64,000 bases of DNA from Monomorium pharaonis (taxonomy: Eukaryota; Arthropoda; Insecta; Hymenoptera; Formicidae): the NCBI RefSeq assembly GCF_013373865.1, contig NC_050477.1:8984722-9048721 (forward strand), in the 5' to 3' direction. Position numbers and translations under genes: made by a program. Every line of letters starts with the position of its first letter. Within the stretch, counting starts at the first letter, position 1. This document shows, piece after piece, positions 1 through 11,800 of this stretch. The notes beneath the pieces were generated by a model. It had not been told where the DNA came from. It saw nothing but the letters and a program-made list of their open reading frames with translations, and searched no databases.

Positions 1-59
1 TTGAAATTTATAGATGTTTAATTATTACTTTTATGTGGGGAGATTTACTTTTGTAAAGG

Positions 60-115
<56 letters not shown>

Positions 116-680
116 ATTGCATAATTAAATCTTTAATATCCTAAATCAAAGTTATCAAAAATAACTAATTTATTTCATGATTATTTTAATTAATTTATAT
201 ACTAACATACAATATCTCGTAAATGTCAAGCCACGACGTAAACGATAATGTTAACGACGCGCAGTAAGTCGGATAAAAAGCCATCTCCGCGGAGAAGCGA
301 GGAAGAGCAGAAGAGAGGAAAACGTCTGGAGACGCGAGTTTCCTCTCTCAGGTTCCGAGTCCGTAACTTCTTACTTTGGAATTCCGTCGATACATCACGC
401 TTCTGGAACCTCACTCGCTCCGCCCTCGCCACCTCCACGCTCCGCCTCGAAACGCCGTTAAGACTTTACTTCTCTCTTCCCTCTGCCTCGTCTTCTCTCC
501 TGTCCTCCCGGGAGGTCCTCTCTTCTGCTATGTCCTCCTGCGCCAGGAACCACGGTATTTTCCCGCAGAATCCCACAATGCCATGATATATCTCGGTACA
601 CTCGGGTACAACGTTACAGAAAAAGAGACTTCTAAGTTTACAGATTACTGGAGCCGAGTTAGTCAAAGTAGCGAATAAAA
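1..680. other. Left edge: AT-rich DNA, then a CpG/CT-richer block; no gene recognised
   Basis: Bases 1-230 are AT-rich apart from the (CT)n tract. Bases 240-590 are richer in C, T and CpG and stay open in several overlapping frames on both strands (the longest 112 codons, +). The translations are rich in Ser, Arg and Leu, as expected from a CT-biased block, and resemble no family I know. I treat the block as non-coding. Confidence 0.6.
60..113. repeat. (CT)n microsatellite
   Basis: Seen directly: about 54 bases of CT dinucleotides with one TTT interruption near 75-77. It is the first of many GA/CT tracts in the window. Polypurine-polypyrimidine tracts of this kind can adopt triplex DNA and, in insects, match the GAGAG core bound by GAGA-factor-type proteins. 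Any function here is inference. Confidence 0.97.
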
Positions 681-1737
681 GATAATTGAATTTATCTCTG
701 ATATATTGAATATCCTTGACATAAAATCTATCAACTCTAAAGCGAAGGTCATCGATCTGTCACAAGATCCTTACGAGATATTAAATGTTAGCAGATATTG
801 ATCTACTATATTGTGCACTATGAACATTAAGAATTAGAAAGCATTGATCTACTAATATATATTATACAATACGATAATTACATTCGTCATTAATCCTCAT
901 CGATCATATCAGAAATTCTGTTTCGTCGCGGTATTTTTATGTATTCTATGAATACAGAATAGTCTAATTTTATGTCTACTTTTTTCCTCGATTATTTAAT
1001 TCTCATCATTCTCTCAAGTGACGTATATTTGTAATTTTTCAACTCCGCTTGATATCGTGTTTCCTTCAAAAAGGGAAATACTTTCTTTTACGATTTATTA
1101 CTTTGCCGCCTTCAAAATCAATAAGGTATCCTGCGAGTTATATATTGCGATCCGCTACCGATACCGTTAGTAAATATTTTTGCGAGTAAACTCGTGTATG
1201 TGCTGCGGGTCGCGAAGGAGGCATAAGCGGAAGTCGAAGGTGCAGTAGAGAATGCAATCCGGTGCTACACCGTGAAGCAACGGGCTGTAAAGGCGCCATG
1301 GCGTCGCGAAGAGCGGCGTGAAATATTTACCTATATTGCGGCAGAAGCAACACGTTTGTTATTCGACTTGGGAAACAATTTCTGGCCGCCCTTGTTTGCT
1401 TATCGATTCATGAGAGAAGGAAAAGACGTGAAGTTTTTCCTTGAAGAATTTCTAATGTGCAAATCCTTATCTAATCTTTCGTTTTGCCATCTTAGAAATA
1501 TTCTAAAGTTGTTTTTCTTTCTCTTTTAATTGTCTCTCGTTACTTGTTTTTTTATTTTATCTTTTGTTTTTGTATTATTTGATCATCTAGTTTTGTTGTA
1601 CTTCGAGATTTCTTTTGAATTATTGAGTAAAACGAAAAATAAGACAATTGATGTGTGAAATGATTCTTGAATCACAAATATGAGAAATAATGTGGTTTTT
1701 ATGAAATAGTTAAGGTTTAAAACGATTTAGTAATAAA

Positions 1738-1905
1738 AAAAATATAATTTATTCTAGATGTATAAATATTGATCGATAACTTGAAAATGCTGCTGCCACC
1801 ATATAAAAGTGAATTTTAACTCTTATTAGAGTGGAAATTATTCGAAAAATTGTAGTGGCAGTATTTTTATTCTAAGAAATTTAGAGAATAAAATAAATTA
1901 AAATA
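1738..1905. repeat. Imperfect foldback (inverted-repeat) element, candidate decayed MITE
   Basis: The best-paired core runs from CTGCCAC at about 1793 to its complement GTGGCAG at about 1855. Nested inside, ACTCT pairs with AGAGT around a TATT loop, and GAAT, TTT and AAA segments pair between them. Weaker A/T pairing (TTTATTCTAGAT against a complement of TTTATTCTCTAAAT type) continues outward to roughly 1738 and 1905. The outer limits are approximate. It could be an old palindromic transposon or a chance AT-rich hairpin. The pairing is too broken for a confident microRNA precursor. Confidence 0.35.
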
Positions 1906-1973
1906 GTGATCTTATAAGTAATAATATAATATATTAACAGATAAGTTAGCATGAGAAAACGTAGAGAAAATTT

Positions 1974-2262
1974 AAAAGTTACTTTTTTATTTTGTTGCTT
2001 CGAACATATTTCTTCATTTTTCTATTATGAATTTGGATAAATATAAATAATTGTATAAAAATAAATAATTATTTTTGGTAATTATAATAAAGGAAAGTAA
2101 TCGAATTTATTTCTTGCTAAAACTAAAACACTGTCAGTTTGCAATCACATTCTCAGAAATATATGTATAAAGTAATCCGTGTTTAAAAGACTTGTATGTT
2201 TAAGTATACAATCGAAAAGTTACTTGTTCGTAGCAGCTTTAAACATATTTTCCTCATTTTCT
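1974..2262. repeat. Pair of diverged ~50-bp direct repeats
   Basis: Copy 1 (1974-2025) and copy 2 (2214-2262) both begin AAAAGTTACTT and both continue, after a short variable part, into a GCTT..AACATATTT..TCATTTT series in the same order. They lie about 240 bp apart. The match is imperfect, and the AT-rich setting raises the chance of coincidence. Confidence 0.35.
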
Positions 2263-2473
2263 TAAGGAAAGTATTGAACATTTGCGTGTAATAGACTTTG
2301 TATAAATTAACAACTTGCCTGAGGCAACCTCTTGGTGTTAAAGATCAAAATCTTCATATATCCTATCTTTAAGTTTTACTGACATCACTACAACTGTGTA
2401 ACCTCGCATTGAATTTTCATACAGGAGCATTTACGTCTCACGCGATTCCAACTTTTGGAGAAAGCGTGACTTT

Positions 2474-2493
2474 TCTCTCTCTCTCTCTCTCTC
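2474..2493. repeat. Short (CT)n microsatellite
   Basis: Twenty bases of uninterrupted CT repeat in the middle of the CpG-richer block. Confidence 0.93.
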
Positions 2494-2719
2494 CCTGCCA
2501 TTAGTATCGTGTTCCGAGATACGCCGCCCTTGTGTTTTCCGAGCATGGTTCTCCAAACCTCGCCACCAAACAGTCGAGTTCTCGGCGCGGAAAACTTTAG
2601 CTGGCAGGAAAGAGCGAGCTTGCGCGAGCTTTCTTGCGTTGGTCGTGTTCTTAGACAATGCGACCAACTTCTGTAATTAAAGTTATGCTCTCGCGTCGAG
2701 TCTAAGTTACGCCAAGTTA

Positions 2720-2774
2720 GACGACAACGACGAGAACGACGACGAGAACGACGACGACGACGACTACGACGATG
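2720..2774. repeat. Imperfect (ACG)n trinucleotide repeat
   Basis: About 55 bases made of ACG units with scattered AAC, AGA and ACT variants. Read on the minus strand it gives an Arg/Ser-rich run, on the plus strand Asp/Asn/Glu. The mixture of variants suggests an old, decaying triplet repeat. Confidence 0.9.
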
Positions 2775-2859
2775 GTAGACGTTATGGGTCGTCTTCTTTG
2801 AGGGGAGACCGTGTTTCACATAGATACTCAACTATCGCGATAGTTGAGCGGAACAATTC

Positions 2860-4500
2860 TTGCTAGTAAGAGAAAAATTTTTCGTCACGATATGCCCGTA
2901 CAAAAGATGAATTTTATGCGTTATAGAGTCATCCTATAGATTCAAATTTGTATTCTTGATTGCATGATAAATTTTTGTTGAACTCAATTTAGTTTTTTAA
3001 ACAGACTAATAAAAAAAAATAATAGTAAACTAACGTAATAATAATTGCGCGCTGCGCGTTCACCTGGCGCGAGCCACTGTCGTGTCTCTTGATTACAATT
3101 AGTAATTATTTTGTACAGCTTTAGACTTTTTTTATTGTGAGAATGTAAAAAAATATTGTTACAATATAAGGCAAGTAAATGTTCTTTTCGCGTACAAAAG
3201 TCTCAATTTCATTGATTATTTTTCTTAAGAGCTAAATTAAATATAGTTTCGCGATAAGGCAGTTATTCTTGTGCTCACCCCGTATAAGCAGCTAATTGCG
3301 TATCGTAGCTTGCACTACCGTAGGAATGAGCGGAACGGAATGCAACGGAACATAAAGAAACCGAGCGTGTCTCACTCACTGGTTGATATCAGCACGCGAC
3401 CAGTAAAAACAGGCCGGGAACGTTCTCAGTAGGCTTAATTATCTTGTTAGTGGACCCGCTGTGCCGCTGTGTCAAACATGCCTGACTACGTCGTCGTTCT
3501 CCGCACCTCGGGTGTCTTTTTGCGCTCGTTGCCGCCTTCATTCGGGAGAATCGTCGCGTATTTTTCGACCTCGCTCATCACGTCACGTCACATCGTAAGC
3601 TGCCATAGAAATTAGTGACAAAGCCATTAGGTGTAACTTGTTACGACATCCGGAAATTTGTGAAAGACGTCATCAATTGTGTAACTCTTAATGAAGAAAT
3701 TCCAAACATACATATTACGAGTAGCGAATCTATATCTTAATCGAGAAGTTTATACATTCGGTTTTAGGAGAATTTTAATTTGAATTAAATCAATGAAGTC
3801 TTTAAGATTAAATATTTAAAATACTTTTGCGAAAATAGTTGTAGTTAAAATAAATATCAGAGTCTTATTCTGTGAGAAATTTGTATATTTTATATCTAAG
3901 TGTATATCTTATTCTATAACATAAATTTATTCTATTAATTGATTATTGTGTCATTTAAACAAAAGAAATTTATAATATTAATTGTTTTTCAATAAGTAAT
4001 ACCAAATTTTATATTTTTAAATATTTTATTGGGTTTAGTTCTGTTTATTCTTACAATTTACATAAACTATCTTGTACTATATATTAAATATAATTAACAC
4101 CAATAAAAAAATTGTGTTTAGAAAGTTATGTAATTCTATTATATCAACGAAAAGACACATGTGTGTAACATATTTTTTAGCTTTGCAAATAAATAAGAGC
4201 AGTTAATACAAGACTCTTCCGCTTTGACAAACCGAATCGATTTCTTGGACCTTATTTCGTGTATCGCTCATTATCATATGAGAGTAATGGGTTGCTAGCG
4301 GACATTGCGTGATTAAACAGTTACTCAATTTAGGATTAAATTGGCAGACAAAGGCCTTAAGTCGACTGCTTACTAACATGCAAACGGACCTAACCAATTA
4401 TAGACCACCCAAACTGTTGTTTCTCGAGAAGGTTTCGCGTTGATAAGTTTAGTAACGATGTCCCATCGTTCTCCTTGATTATTACTCAGGTACAGCCTTT
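2860..4500. other. Mostly AT-rich non-coding DNA with a CpG patch at 3240-3620
   Basis: The patch at 3240-3620 has more CpG and includes a run of GGAACGGAAT-type words (3325-3353) and a TCACG tandem (3578-3592). The frame at 4203-4397 (64 codons, -) is unrecognised. Nothing else stands out. Confidence 0.55.
3578..3592. repeat. TCACG x3 tandem (CRE half-site-like)
   Basis: Three consecutive TCACG pentamers. They create overlapping ACGTCA words, which match half of the TGACGTCA element bound by CREB/ATF bZIP proteins. Whether it is bound is unknown. Confidence 0.5.
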
Positions 4501-4805
4501 GTTTTTATTAAAAATTTATTATTAGTTATTATTATTAGTTATATTTAAAAATTATTTGAATTTAATTTATAATTTTTGAAGATAATGAAACTTTTATTTG
4601 GAAGTAATTTTAATATATAGTATATAAAATTACGTTAAAATATGAAAGCAATGATTATATAACTAAGTGATTCATATAAATTATTGTATCCCAAAATTTT
4701 CTATTTTACTGAAATAAAATTAGAAATGGTTTTTTATTTTGGAAAATCACCAATATAAGATTGACATTGTTACACGAAACTATTTGACCAACTCTATTTT
4801 AAAAT

Positions 4806-5172
4806 TTACACACAAAAAAAATATTTATTTTACTGTTAAGAAAAGCGATTACTCAATTTACTTTTTTCCTTCTAATAAGTAACGGTTATCTTCAATAAAG
4901 AATGTTTCTTAATAATAGGTATATATTTTTTTAAATATATATTTAACACAAATTTTAGAAAACTTGTTATTATATACTTGAAAAAAGAATTTATATTTTC
5001 TCAAAATTATAAGATTATATATTATAAGATTAAATTCAAGTAAATGATGAGCGTATTTTAAGATTATTCATCACATAGGTATTCTTTGCAAAGATAACCG
5101 TTATTTAAAAGAAGAAAACTAAAAATGAGAAATCGCTTTTCTTAGTGTGAGAATAAATTTTTCTGTGTATAA
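4806..5172. mobile_element. Palindromic MITE-like foldback element A (~367 bp)
   Basis: Almost the whole element is an imperfect inverted repeat centred near 4990. Perfect arm blocks include TAAGAAAAGCGATT at 4837-4850 against its complement at 5131-5144, and AACGGTTATCTT at 4881-4892 against its complement at 5091-5102. The left end reads TTACACACAAAAA (4806) and the right end, complemented, reads TTATACACAGAAAAAT (to 5172). It has no open frame of note. Size, terminal inverted repeats and lack of coding capacity fit a non-autonomous DNA transposon (MITE/foldback). I cannot assign the superfamily, and the ends have an uncertainty of a few bases. Confidence 0.8.
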
Positions 5173-6260
5173 AGAATAGGAAGGAAAGTAATAATTATGA
5201 GATTATTCACATCAGTTATATAACCATTTACATACGTTACGTGTACGCGTGGGCTCAAACTGTTGTTAATTGGAAATAACATTGGGTGTAACTGGGCTTG
5301 ATCGTAAAGCAGCGTATCTCGCGTTTATCGCGCTTATCCATCGCGTTTATCGCGCTTGCTCTAAAGACGAACGAGTATTCAATTGGAACGAAGACGTTCT
5401 GTCGGCCGCACGCTTAGGCTTCTACGGCACCCTTTGACCCGTAAAAATCCGACACTTTCGACGACAATCCCGCATGCGCGCGGCACTCGAGAATTGGTCC
5501 TGAGGCATCATCGTGACAAAGGTTTGTCGACCTCGTGAGAATAGTTTCGTTCCAGTTAAATGAAAGCTAGGCACCCGTATGACTGTACCGCCGTCCGCCG
5601 CCGTGTGTCATCAGAAATTGTTTCTACCACACTTTCCTACCAGCATACCTTCGCGCGCCACGCATCACCGTATAACGTTTCTCAATTTGGTATCGGGTAT
5701 CTCTTATTGACGACTTCTTGAGTCGCAGTTCAAGATAAAAACACGGATCGTTTAGAGAGTTACATTATAGCTATTAATGGTTCTGTCACAGTTTCTTTAA
5801 TTATAAGAGTACATATTTTTTATACATACGAAAAGAAAACATCTTAAAAATAATTAGTTATATTAATCGTTATGTATTACATTTACGTTTATTACTAGTC
5901 AGCCATTTCAATGTTTTTGTGAAAAAATGTATAATTTTCTTTTTAATCTTTTATTATTATAACGTCAATAGTGAAATTTGCGAATGAAACTATAAATGTC
6001 CTCGACAAATGTTGTATTTGATGCACGAAAAGTAGCGAAATGTATCAGCGAGTAACTTGTTATCGATTAGCTGTCGCTTTATTTGGGCGAAGTAAAAGAA
6101 GAGCGAGCCCTTGGGATCTAACAGAGTCGCTGTGTGATTCGAACTGAAGGATACACGAGAACGCTCCTAATCTTGATGCGCGAGCTTTTATTTCCCGAAA
6201 TCTTTCGAGAATACTTCTTCGTTGTCACTATTTTCTGCAATTTAACTTTGAGAAATATTA
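5173..6260. other. Mixed composition; two CpG patches, no gene recognised
   Basis: CpG-richer patches lie at 5240-5700 and 6010-6230, separated by AT-rich DNA. The first begins with the direct repeat at 5319-5357. I recognise no coding potential or RNA gene. Confidence 0.55.
5319..5357. repeat. 17-bp exact direct repeat, period 22
   Basis: The word TCGCGTTTATCGCGCTT occurs at 5319-5335 and again at 5341-5357, separated by ATCCA. This is a minimal two-copy tandem array in an otherwise unique CpG-rich patch. Confidence 0.95.
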
Positions 6261-7560
6261 GAAATATTAGATTAGTTGATGTGAAAAGTCGATAACAAAT
6301 AGATCTTATTTTTTAATATACAATACATGTTATTAATGCAGAATGTTTCTAAAAGTCTGTCAAAAAATTTATAGGAAATGAATTTAAGTACGAAAAATTT
6401 TTTTTTATATTTTGTAGAGAAATACTCTCCTCATATTAACTTTTTATGTAGTTAAAGTACAAATTTTTAAAATATATTTCTTTTTTTTGATCATAATTAT
6501 TACGTACAATAAACTCGATATCTTAATCATATAAAGTTTACTACCAAAATATTATTTTTGTTAATAAAATATTCTAATTTTAATCAAGAGCAAGTTTATT
6601 ACGAAGACTTAACATAGCTTGTAGATGAAGCTGATATCTGTATTAATCATATTTCTTTTTTGAGTTATTTTTCGTATTGCGTATCTTTTTTTTTAATAGT
6701 GTTCCCAATCGATTCACGGTGCCTAATAATAATAATAATAATAATAATAATAAGCGTCTTCATTACCTGAGTAAGCAGTTAACCATAAAGATGACCGATC
6801 AACGTACAATGTAGCACCTGCGCGATATTCGCTGCTTCAACACTCTATAATTAGGTTCGGGCGATCACAAAATTCATGTAAATACTATATTATACTATAA
6901 GTTATAATCTTCCGGTAAAACCATACGGCGAGAGCTCTATCACGTTTAAAGATGAAGCCGCGACTTACCGATGTATCGTAATTCACGTTCCGCAACTCTT
7001 AATGACCGGAGTACCTAACTCCGGGTTAAACAGAGAACTCCTCGAGATCTCATCTTTATGCTTCACAGAACTTTTTCGGGGGCCTGGAAACGGCATCATA
7101 AAAGATAATCTCGTATTCGGGACTTTACATCGTACGTCAACATCTTCCTGGAATAGTTTGTCATTTCGAAATTTCGAGTGACGATTGCCGTCGAGTTTCT
7201 GAAAGAGCGATTGAATAAAAGGCAAATATGTTTTATTATGGTCAGTGTCACATTGCTGAAAATAATATTAATTTTTATTGAGTTATTATATTAATTTTTT
7301 AAACATATTATTTCAGTAAAAATATAATGGTTAAAAACTATTAAAAATTATTTGACAGAATTTATGAGAAAAATACAGGCTGTTTTATACGTGTCTTATA
7401 ATTGTATTATTATAAATATATTTTTTGCATTTGAAATTAGAACTCATTTATAGAGTACTAAAATGTTAAAGGATATATACACAAACACATAATATGATAT
7501 TTAAACATATAAATTTTTACAAGTTTTCTCTTATTTTAGTGCAGAATCTTATTGTGTTTA
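6260..7560. other. AT-rich DNA with one moderate patch (6900-7230)
   Basis: It contains the (TAA)10 tract. The 80-codon minus-strand frame at 6983-7225 is not recognised. Nothing else is supported. Confidence 0.6.
6724..6753. repeat. (TAA)10 microsatellite
   Basis: Thirty bases of perfect TAA repeat, usable as a polymorphic marker. Confidence 0.97.
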
Positions 7561-9360
7561 CTCATTATTAAAAGCGTGACATGTGTGTGCCTGTAAAACA
7601 GCCATTTTGTATCGAAGTATAATTGATGATTTGAATGCGCGTGCGGATACAAACGGTCGGTCGAGTATAGGTAAGCCCTCGTGTTCCAAAATAAATGCAT
7701 CTTTGCGGTCGAGAAAACGGGCGGGTGCTTTTTTAGGCTTAACCGAATGAGTGCAGGCCCCACCGCGCCGCGCACGCGGCGAAGAAAAGACGGTTGAAAA
7801 AAGAGAGCACAGAAATAAATGGCCTATTGATCCCAAACACCGTGTCGCCGGTATGCTGGCGTGCTCACTTTGGGAGGAGGACTGTCGCTTTTGTGAAATC
7901 TTAAATAGATACGGTTCCGCGACCACGGCTGGTCTTCGCACCAACGGCACGTGCAGTATTTTCGCTTTACGCGCGAATTCCAAACGATTCGTTGCTCAAA
8001 CATTTCAGGTTTTAATGCCTACCTTAATTTACATTGTTTTTAATAAAGATTGTATATAGGAGTTTTACCAGCTTTAAATCTGAACTTTTCATTTACCGTA
8101 AGCGTATAAAGGTTGAAAGTTCACAAAGTCTTAAATAAATCCGAGAGATAGAAAAATTAAATAAAAAGTATCCTTCTTTAAACCTGAAAATAGCATTGAC
8201 AAACAACCGTTTTCTCGCTCTAGATACGTATTAATTTCCCGAGATATAAACGCGAGTAGGTTAGTTGTAATGTAAAAACGTGACGGGCATAACGCCGTCT
8301 TACACTGTAGCTGTAACGGCTGAACGCACATGTTGCTAGATGTCACCGGACAGATGCGATATTGCTGTCGTAGAAGCCGGTGTTTCCTGATCTCCGACAC
8401 TTCCTGACGCCCACGAGCGCGCGCCTCTCTTCTTTCTCTTTCTTTCTAGCCGTCTTCGTTTTGCGTGAAATTCCCACAGGATCCGAGAAATATCCCCTTC
8501 TCCCGTGCACGTCCAAGAAACATTATCATATGCTCTCTCTCTCGGAACGCGCCAGCTTCTCGCCAGAAGGTCGAACAAACCAAGGAACCATACAAAAAAA
8601 ACGATCTCACGCGATTTCTAACACCGTCTGTTCCGGCTTTCCGGAAATTCCCTACACGATCCATTTGTTTTTGGAGGTGCCATATGTCAAATTGTGGTAC
8701 GATAATTCATGTGATGTGAATGAGACAAGTGGATATACCTATTTTTTTCCTTTTCAAGTAGGAAGGAAAAAATAGAAATAACACAAAGCTATTCAATTTA
8801 TTAAAATACAAATTTTTATTACTTAAACGTCAACAATTATGTAGATTGTTACATATTGTGATCACTTCTATTTCTAAAAATTTGGTAATTAAAAATAAAA
8901 TAACCCTGATTTTTTCTCAAGAGAAATGCCATGTTTTTTAAGAAAGAAATTATACGAAATAAATCAAAGTGGGACGGATCACGAGTCATGAGGATGCAAC
9001 GCATTTCCCAATCCGCCCCAAGCGATCGCTGATTGTCAGGATTGTAGTATCTAATAGTTCGCTCGATTCATCTTGGCTTCAGTAGCAGGCAATCAACTAC
9101 GGCTCCTGGTTTGACCAGATTGATCGGAGGGTTCAATGACGGTGCAGATAGCTACCGCGGATGATGCGTTCAGAGCACGCAATCCGATTAAAGACGAGCT
9201 CGACGGCTTAGGTGTATTCATTTCGAGATGTGCAATTTGAATTGTCTTGTTAATGAATAGATCTTTACACGTTCTTATTAATTGTAAAAATGATTTTATT
9301 ATTAATATTTTTGCTATTATTTCTGAATTTATTAGTAATTCTTAAAAAAAAAAGATATGC
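7560..9360. other. CpG-richer block (7600-8660), then mixed DNA; no gene recognised
   Basis: Overlapping frames of up to 141 codons (7558-7983, -) and 131 codons (8380-8775, +) cover it on both strands. None shows a domain, and frames open on both strands at once are what low stop density produces. A short inverted repeat, CTATTTTTTTCCTT with its near-complement, sits at about 8740-8775. The stretch 8940-9230 is moderately CpG-rich. Confidence 0.55.
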
Positions 9361-9960
9361 TACATCAATTTCTGAAGTCGAAACGGTGGCTGCAAACACA
9401 TTATTCTATAAGTAGACGATCGCGAAGACATTCGGAAATGAGCGGGTGGCAGCTGCGCTGAAATTTCCGCCTCCGTTCGGTATTTTGTTCGCGACACGCG
9501 TTCGCTGTCGATAAAAATAGGCGTGCGACACGTAACGAGACTCGAACGGCTTCTGTATATACGAATTCGGACAATGCCGGACAACGGTCGCGCTCGTGTA
9601 TCCACTACAATGCCGGTGAGCGATCGGTATTGATGGGCGTGCAGGGATCCTTTATAGAAGAACTCTGTGACGATTTGTGGGCGTACTGGATAACATCCAC
9701 ATTTTCTGCTTCGATGCAGGGGCAGGGGGGGGGGACTAAACGTCTCATTTAAGAAAAACTCCCGGGTAGGTCACGCCCCGTGATTTCGGACCGCGTAATC
9801 GTCCGTTCGAATAGGATGCTCGTGAATCGCTTGACAAACGACAAATCACCATTATGTCGTCGTGCTTATTTATTGCCCCTTTTCTACCATAATCGAACCA
9901 TGCTATTTGGCGAGAGAAAAGAGATCATCTTGATGGAAAATCTTTCTCTTGACTTAAATT
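9360..9960. other. CpG-rich patch with a long G run
   Basis: The frames here (81 codons -, 60 codons +) are unrecognised. The plus strand has four Gs, CA, then ten Gs at 9719-9734, an unusual homopolymer in this AT-rich genome and a likely site of length variation. Confidence 0.55.
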
Positions 9961-11800
9961 GAGAATTATTTTTTTAAAGAAATTTAGAAATTTTTAAGTT
10001 TAGGAAAAAGGATTCTTTTTTTCCTATCAGATTACATTTTAAATGATAAAAATATAAATGTTAGTTGAATTTACTCGGACTTAAGACAAATCTCAAAGCT
10101 AAAATTAAAATTGATAATTGACAATTAAAATGATAATTGTTTACATATTAATATTTTATTTGCAACTTATAAAATACCGTAGTAAGTAATTAATAAAAAG
10201 TTTAAAAAATGTATGATTAATATATATCTAACAGAGAAATTATTTTCTCTCTTTTTTTCTCTCACACGAGTAACGTTATCAATCATGAATTATATCGACT
10301 TACTACTATCTTGTAACTATTTCATAGATTTTTTGACTATGAGAAGTGGACTTTAAGCATCTTAATTATGATTGCAACATTATATGGAATAATTTTGTAT
10401 TGTGATGATGTAAAATTGCCGAATATCGTGGCTTGACGTGAATAATTTATTGTCTCCGCCGACAATTCTTCCCTTTAATATACATATATCAAAACTGCTT
10501 TTCTCAGTGTTACCCTGGGTGTGACGATCCGAGCCAGATGGTCCGATCTGGATGCGACTATAAGATTTCTATCTGCGCCTAGCCAAGACGTTCTAATCGT
10601 TTGACTTCCGTGAAATCACGAGTCACAAGTCCGCCGGCTATGTAGGATCTTGTTATTTCGTAGCCTCTCGCCCGTATGAGATTTTATGGTGTAGCCAACA
10701 GTCGACATTAACCGACTAATTCTAGCAGGTTTTATAGCGCATCGTAGACTAGTCAGATTTATTTAATAGCTTATAATAATTACGCAATTCTTTTTGTAAA
10801 TTTTTAATGATTTATCAATCGTCTTGTTATGAAACCTGTATTTTTTGACGAGCAGATTTTATGTTAGCATATATTAGTTGTATTATTTGGTACATAAGTA
10901 TAGAAATATTACGAAAGTTAAATTTAGTTTTTTTATTGATTGTTAAATAAAGGAATTAAGTGAAAGGACAATACTAAATGTCTGCCGTCTCGTGTATTTG
11001 TATGAAACTATCGTGGACCTTCCTTTGCGGTATCGATATTCGCTTTCAAACGGATTTTGAGACGATTTTACGGCGGTTCGACAACAATGCAGGGCGTGGG
11101 AAGTTAGGAGGCGGTTAAAAGCCAAACGACGCAATTTGTCAAGCGGCGGCTCCAAAGGCAGTCGAATATTGTATGAGCACGTGCCGATGACTGAAGAAAG
11201 TTCTTTTGCTCATACACAGAGATAGATATATCATTACTAATTCTTAATAAAACATTAATAATTATATATTAGATACAAGAGAGACACGTTACAAGAACTG
11301 TTATATTATTATTATATGATATATCTTACTAGTATTCGAATATTATAAGAGTAAAGAGTTAGTTAATAAATTTGGTTAGTCATGTCGAATAAATTGATCC
11401 TGTTAATTATTTACTGGCAAAGAGAAGAACCATTCAATTTATTATTTAAAAGAACTTATATAAGATGTGAGAATATTATTAATCTGAAAAAATCTCAAGT
11501 TGTTTTTTTTGTCGATATTAAGTTGACATTAATTTTAATTACCAATGCATTTAGTGCAATCAATAACTATAATACTATCTCTAGGTAACGTGTTACACTA
11601 AATTTTTTTTTTTAACAAGAACTCGATTAAGGAAAATTTGGAATTCTTTTTTTAGATTATACTTTTTATTATTTTTGAAATATAGGGTACTGAATTTGGA
11701 ATAAGGAAATAAAATTTGTTTAAGAATATTTTTAAAAATTATTTATCTAGGAAAAAATCAAATTTGTTTATTTGTTTCTGTTATCGATTCATACATTTTA
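9960..11800. other. AT-rich stretch with small patches at 10430-10740 and 11000-11170
   Basis: Homopolymer-rich A/T sequence. The 70-codon minus-strand frame (10943-11155) and 68-codon plus-strand frame (11382-11588) have no recognisable content. I see no repeat of note. Confidence 0.55.

Larger units (their letters stand above)
680..2380. other. AT-rich stretch with a weak foldback and a diverged direct repeat; no gene recognised
   Basis: The sequence is mostly A/T with a modest CpG patch near 1190-1320. The only frame of any size (85 codons, 1272-1529, +) ends in a low-complexity Phe/Leu tail and is not recognised. The stretch holds the imperfect foldback at 1738-1905 and two diverged direct repeats at 1974-2025 and 2214-2262, listed separately. 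Confidence 0.6.
2388..2860. other. CpG-richer block with (CT)n and ACG-triplet repeats; no gene recognised
   Basis: A 147-codon frame on the minus strand (2388-2831) runs through it. It is held open by the ACG/CGT triplet tract, read as an Arg-rich run, and by the (CT)n tract, read as Arg-Glu repeats. I see no domain and judge it non-coding. Confidence 0.6.

Noticed and set aside
2388..2831. 147-codon minus-strand Arg-rich frame
   Set aside because: Its Arg run is the ACG triplet repeat and its Arg-Glu run the (CT)n tract. No other content is recognised.
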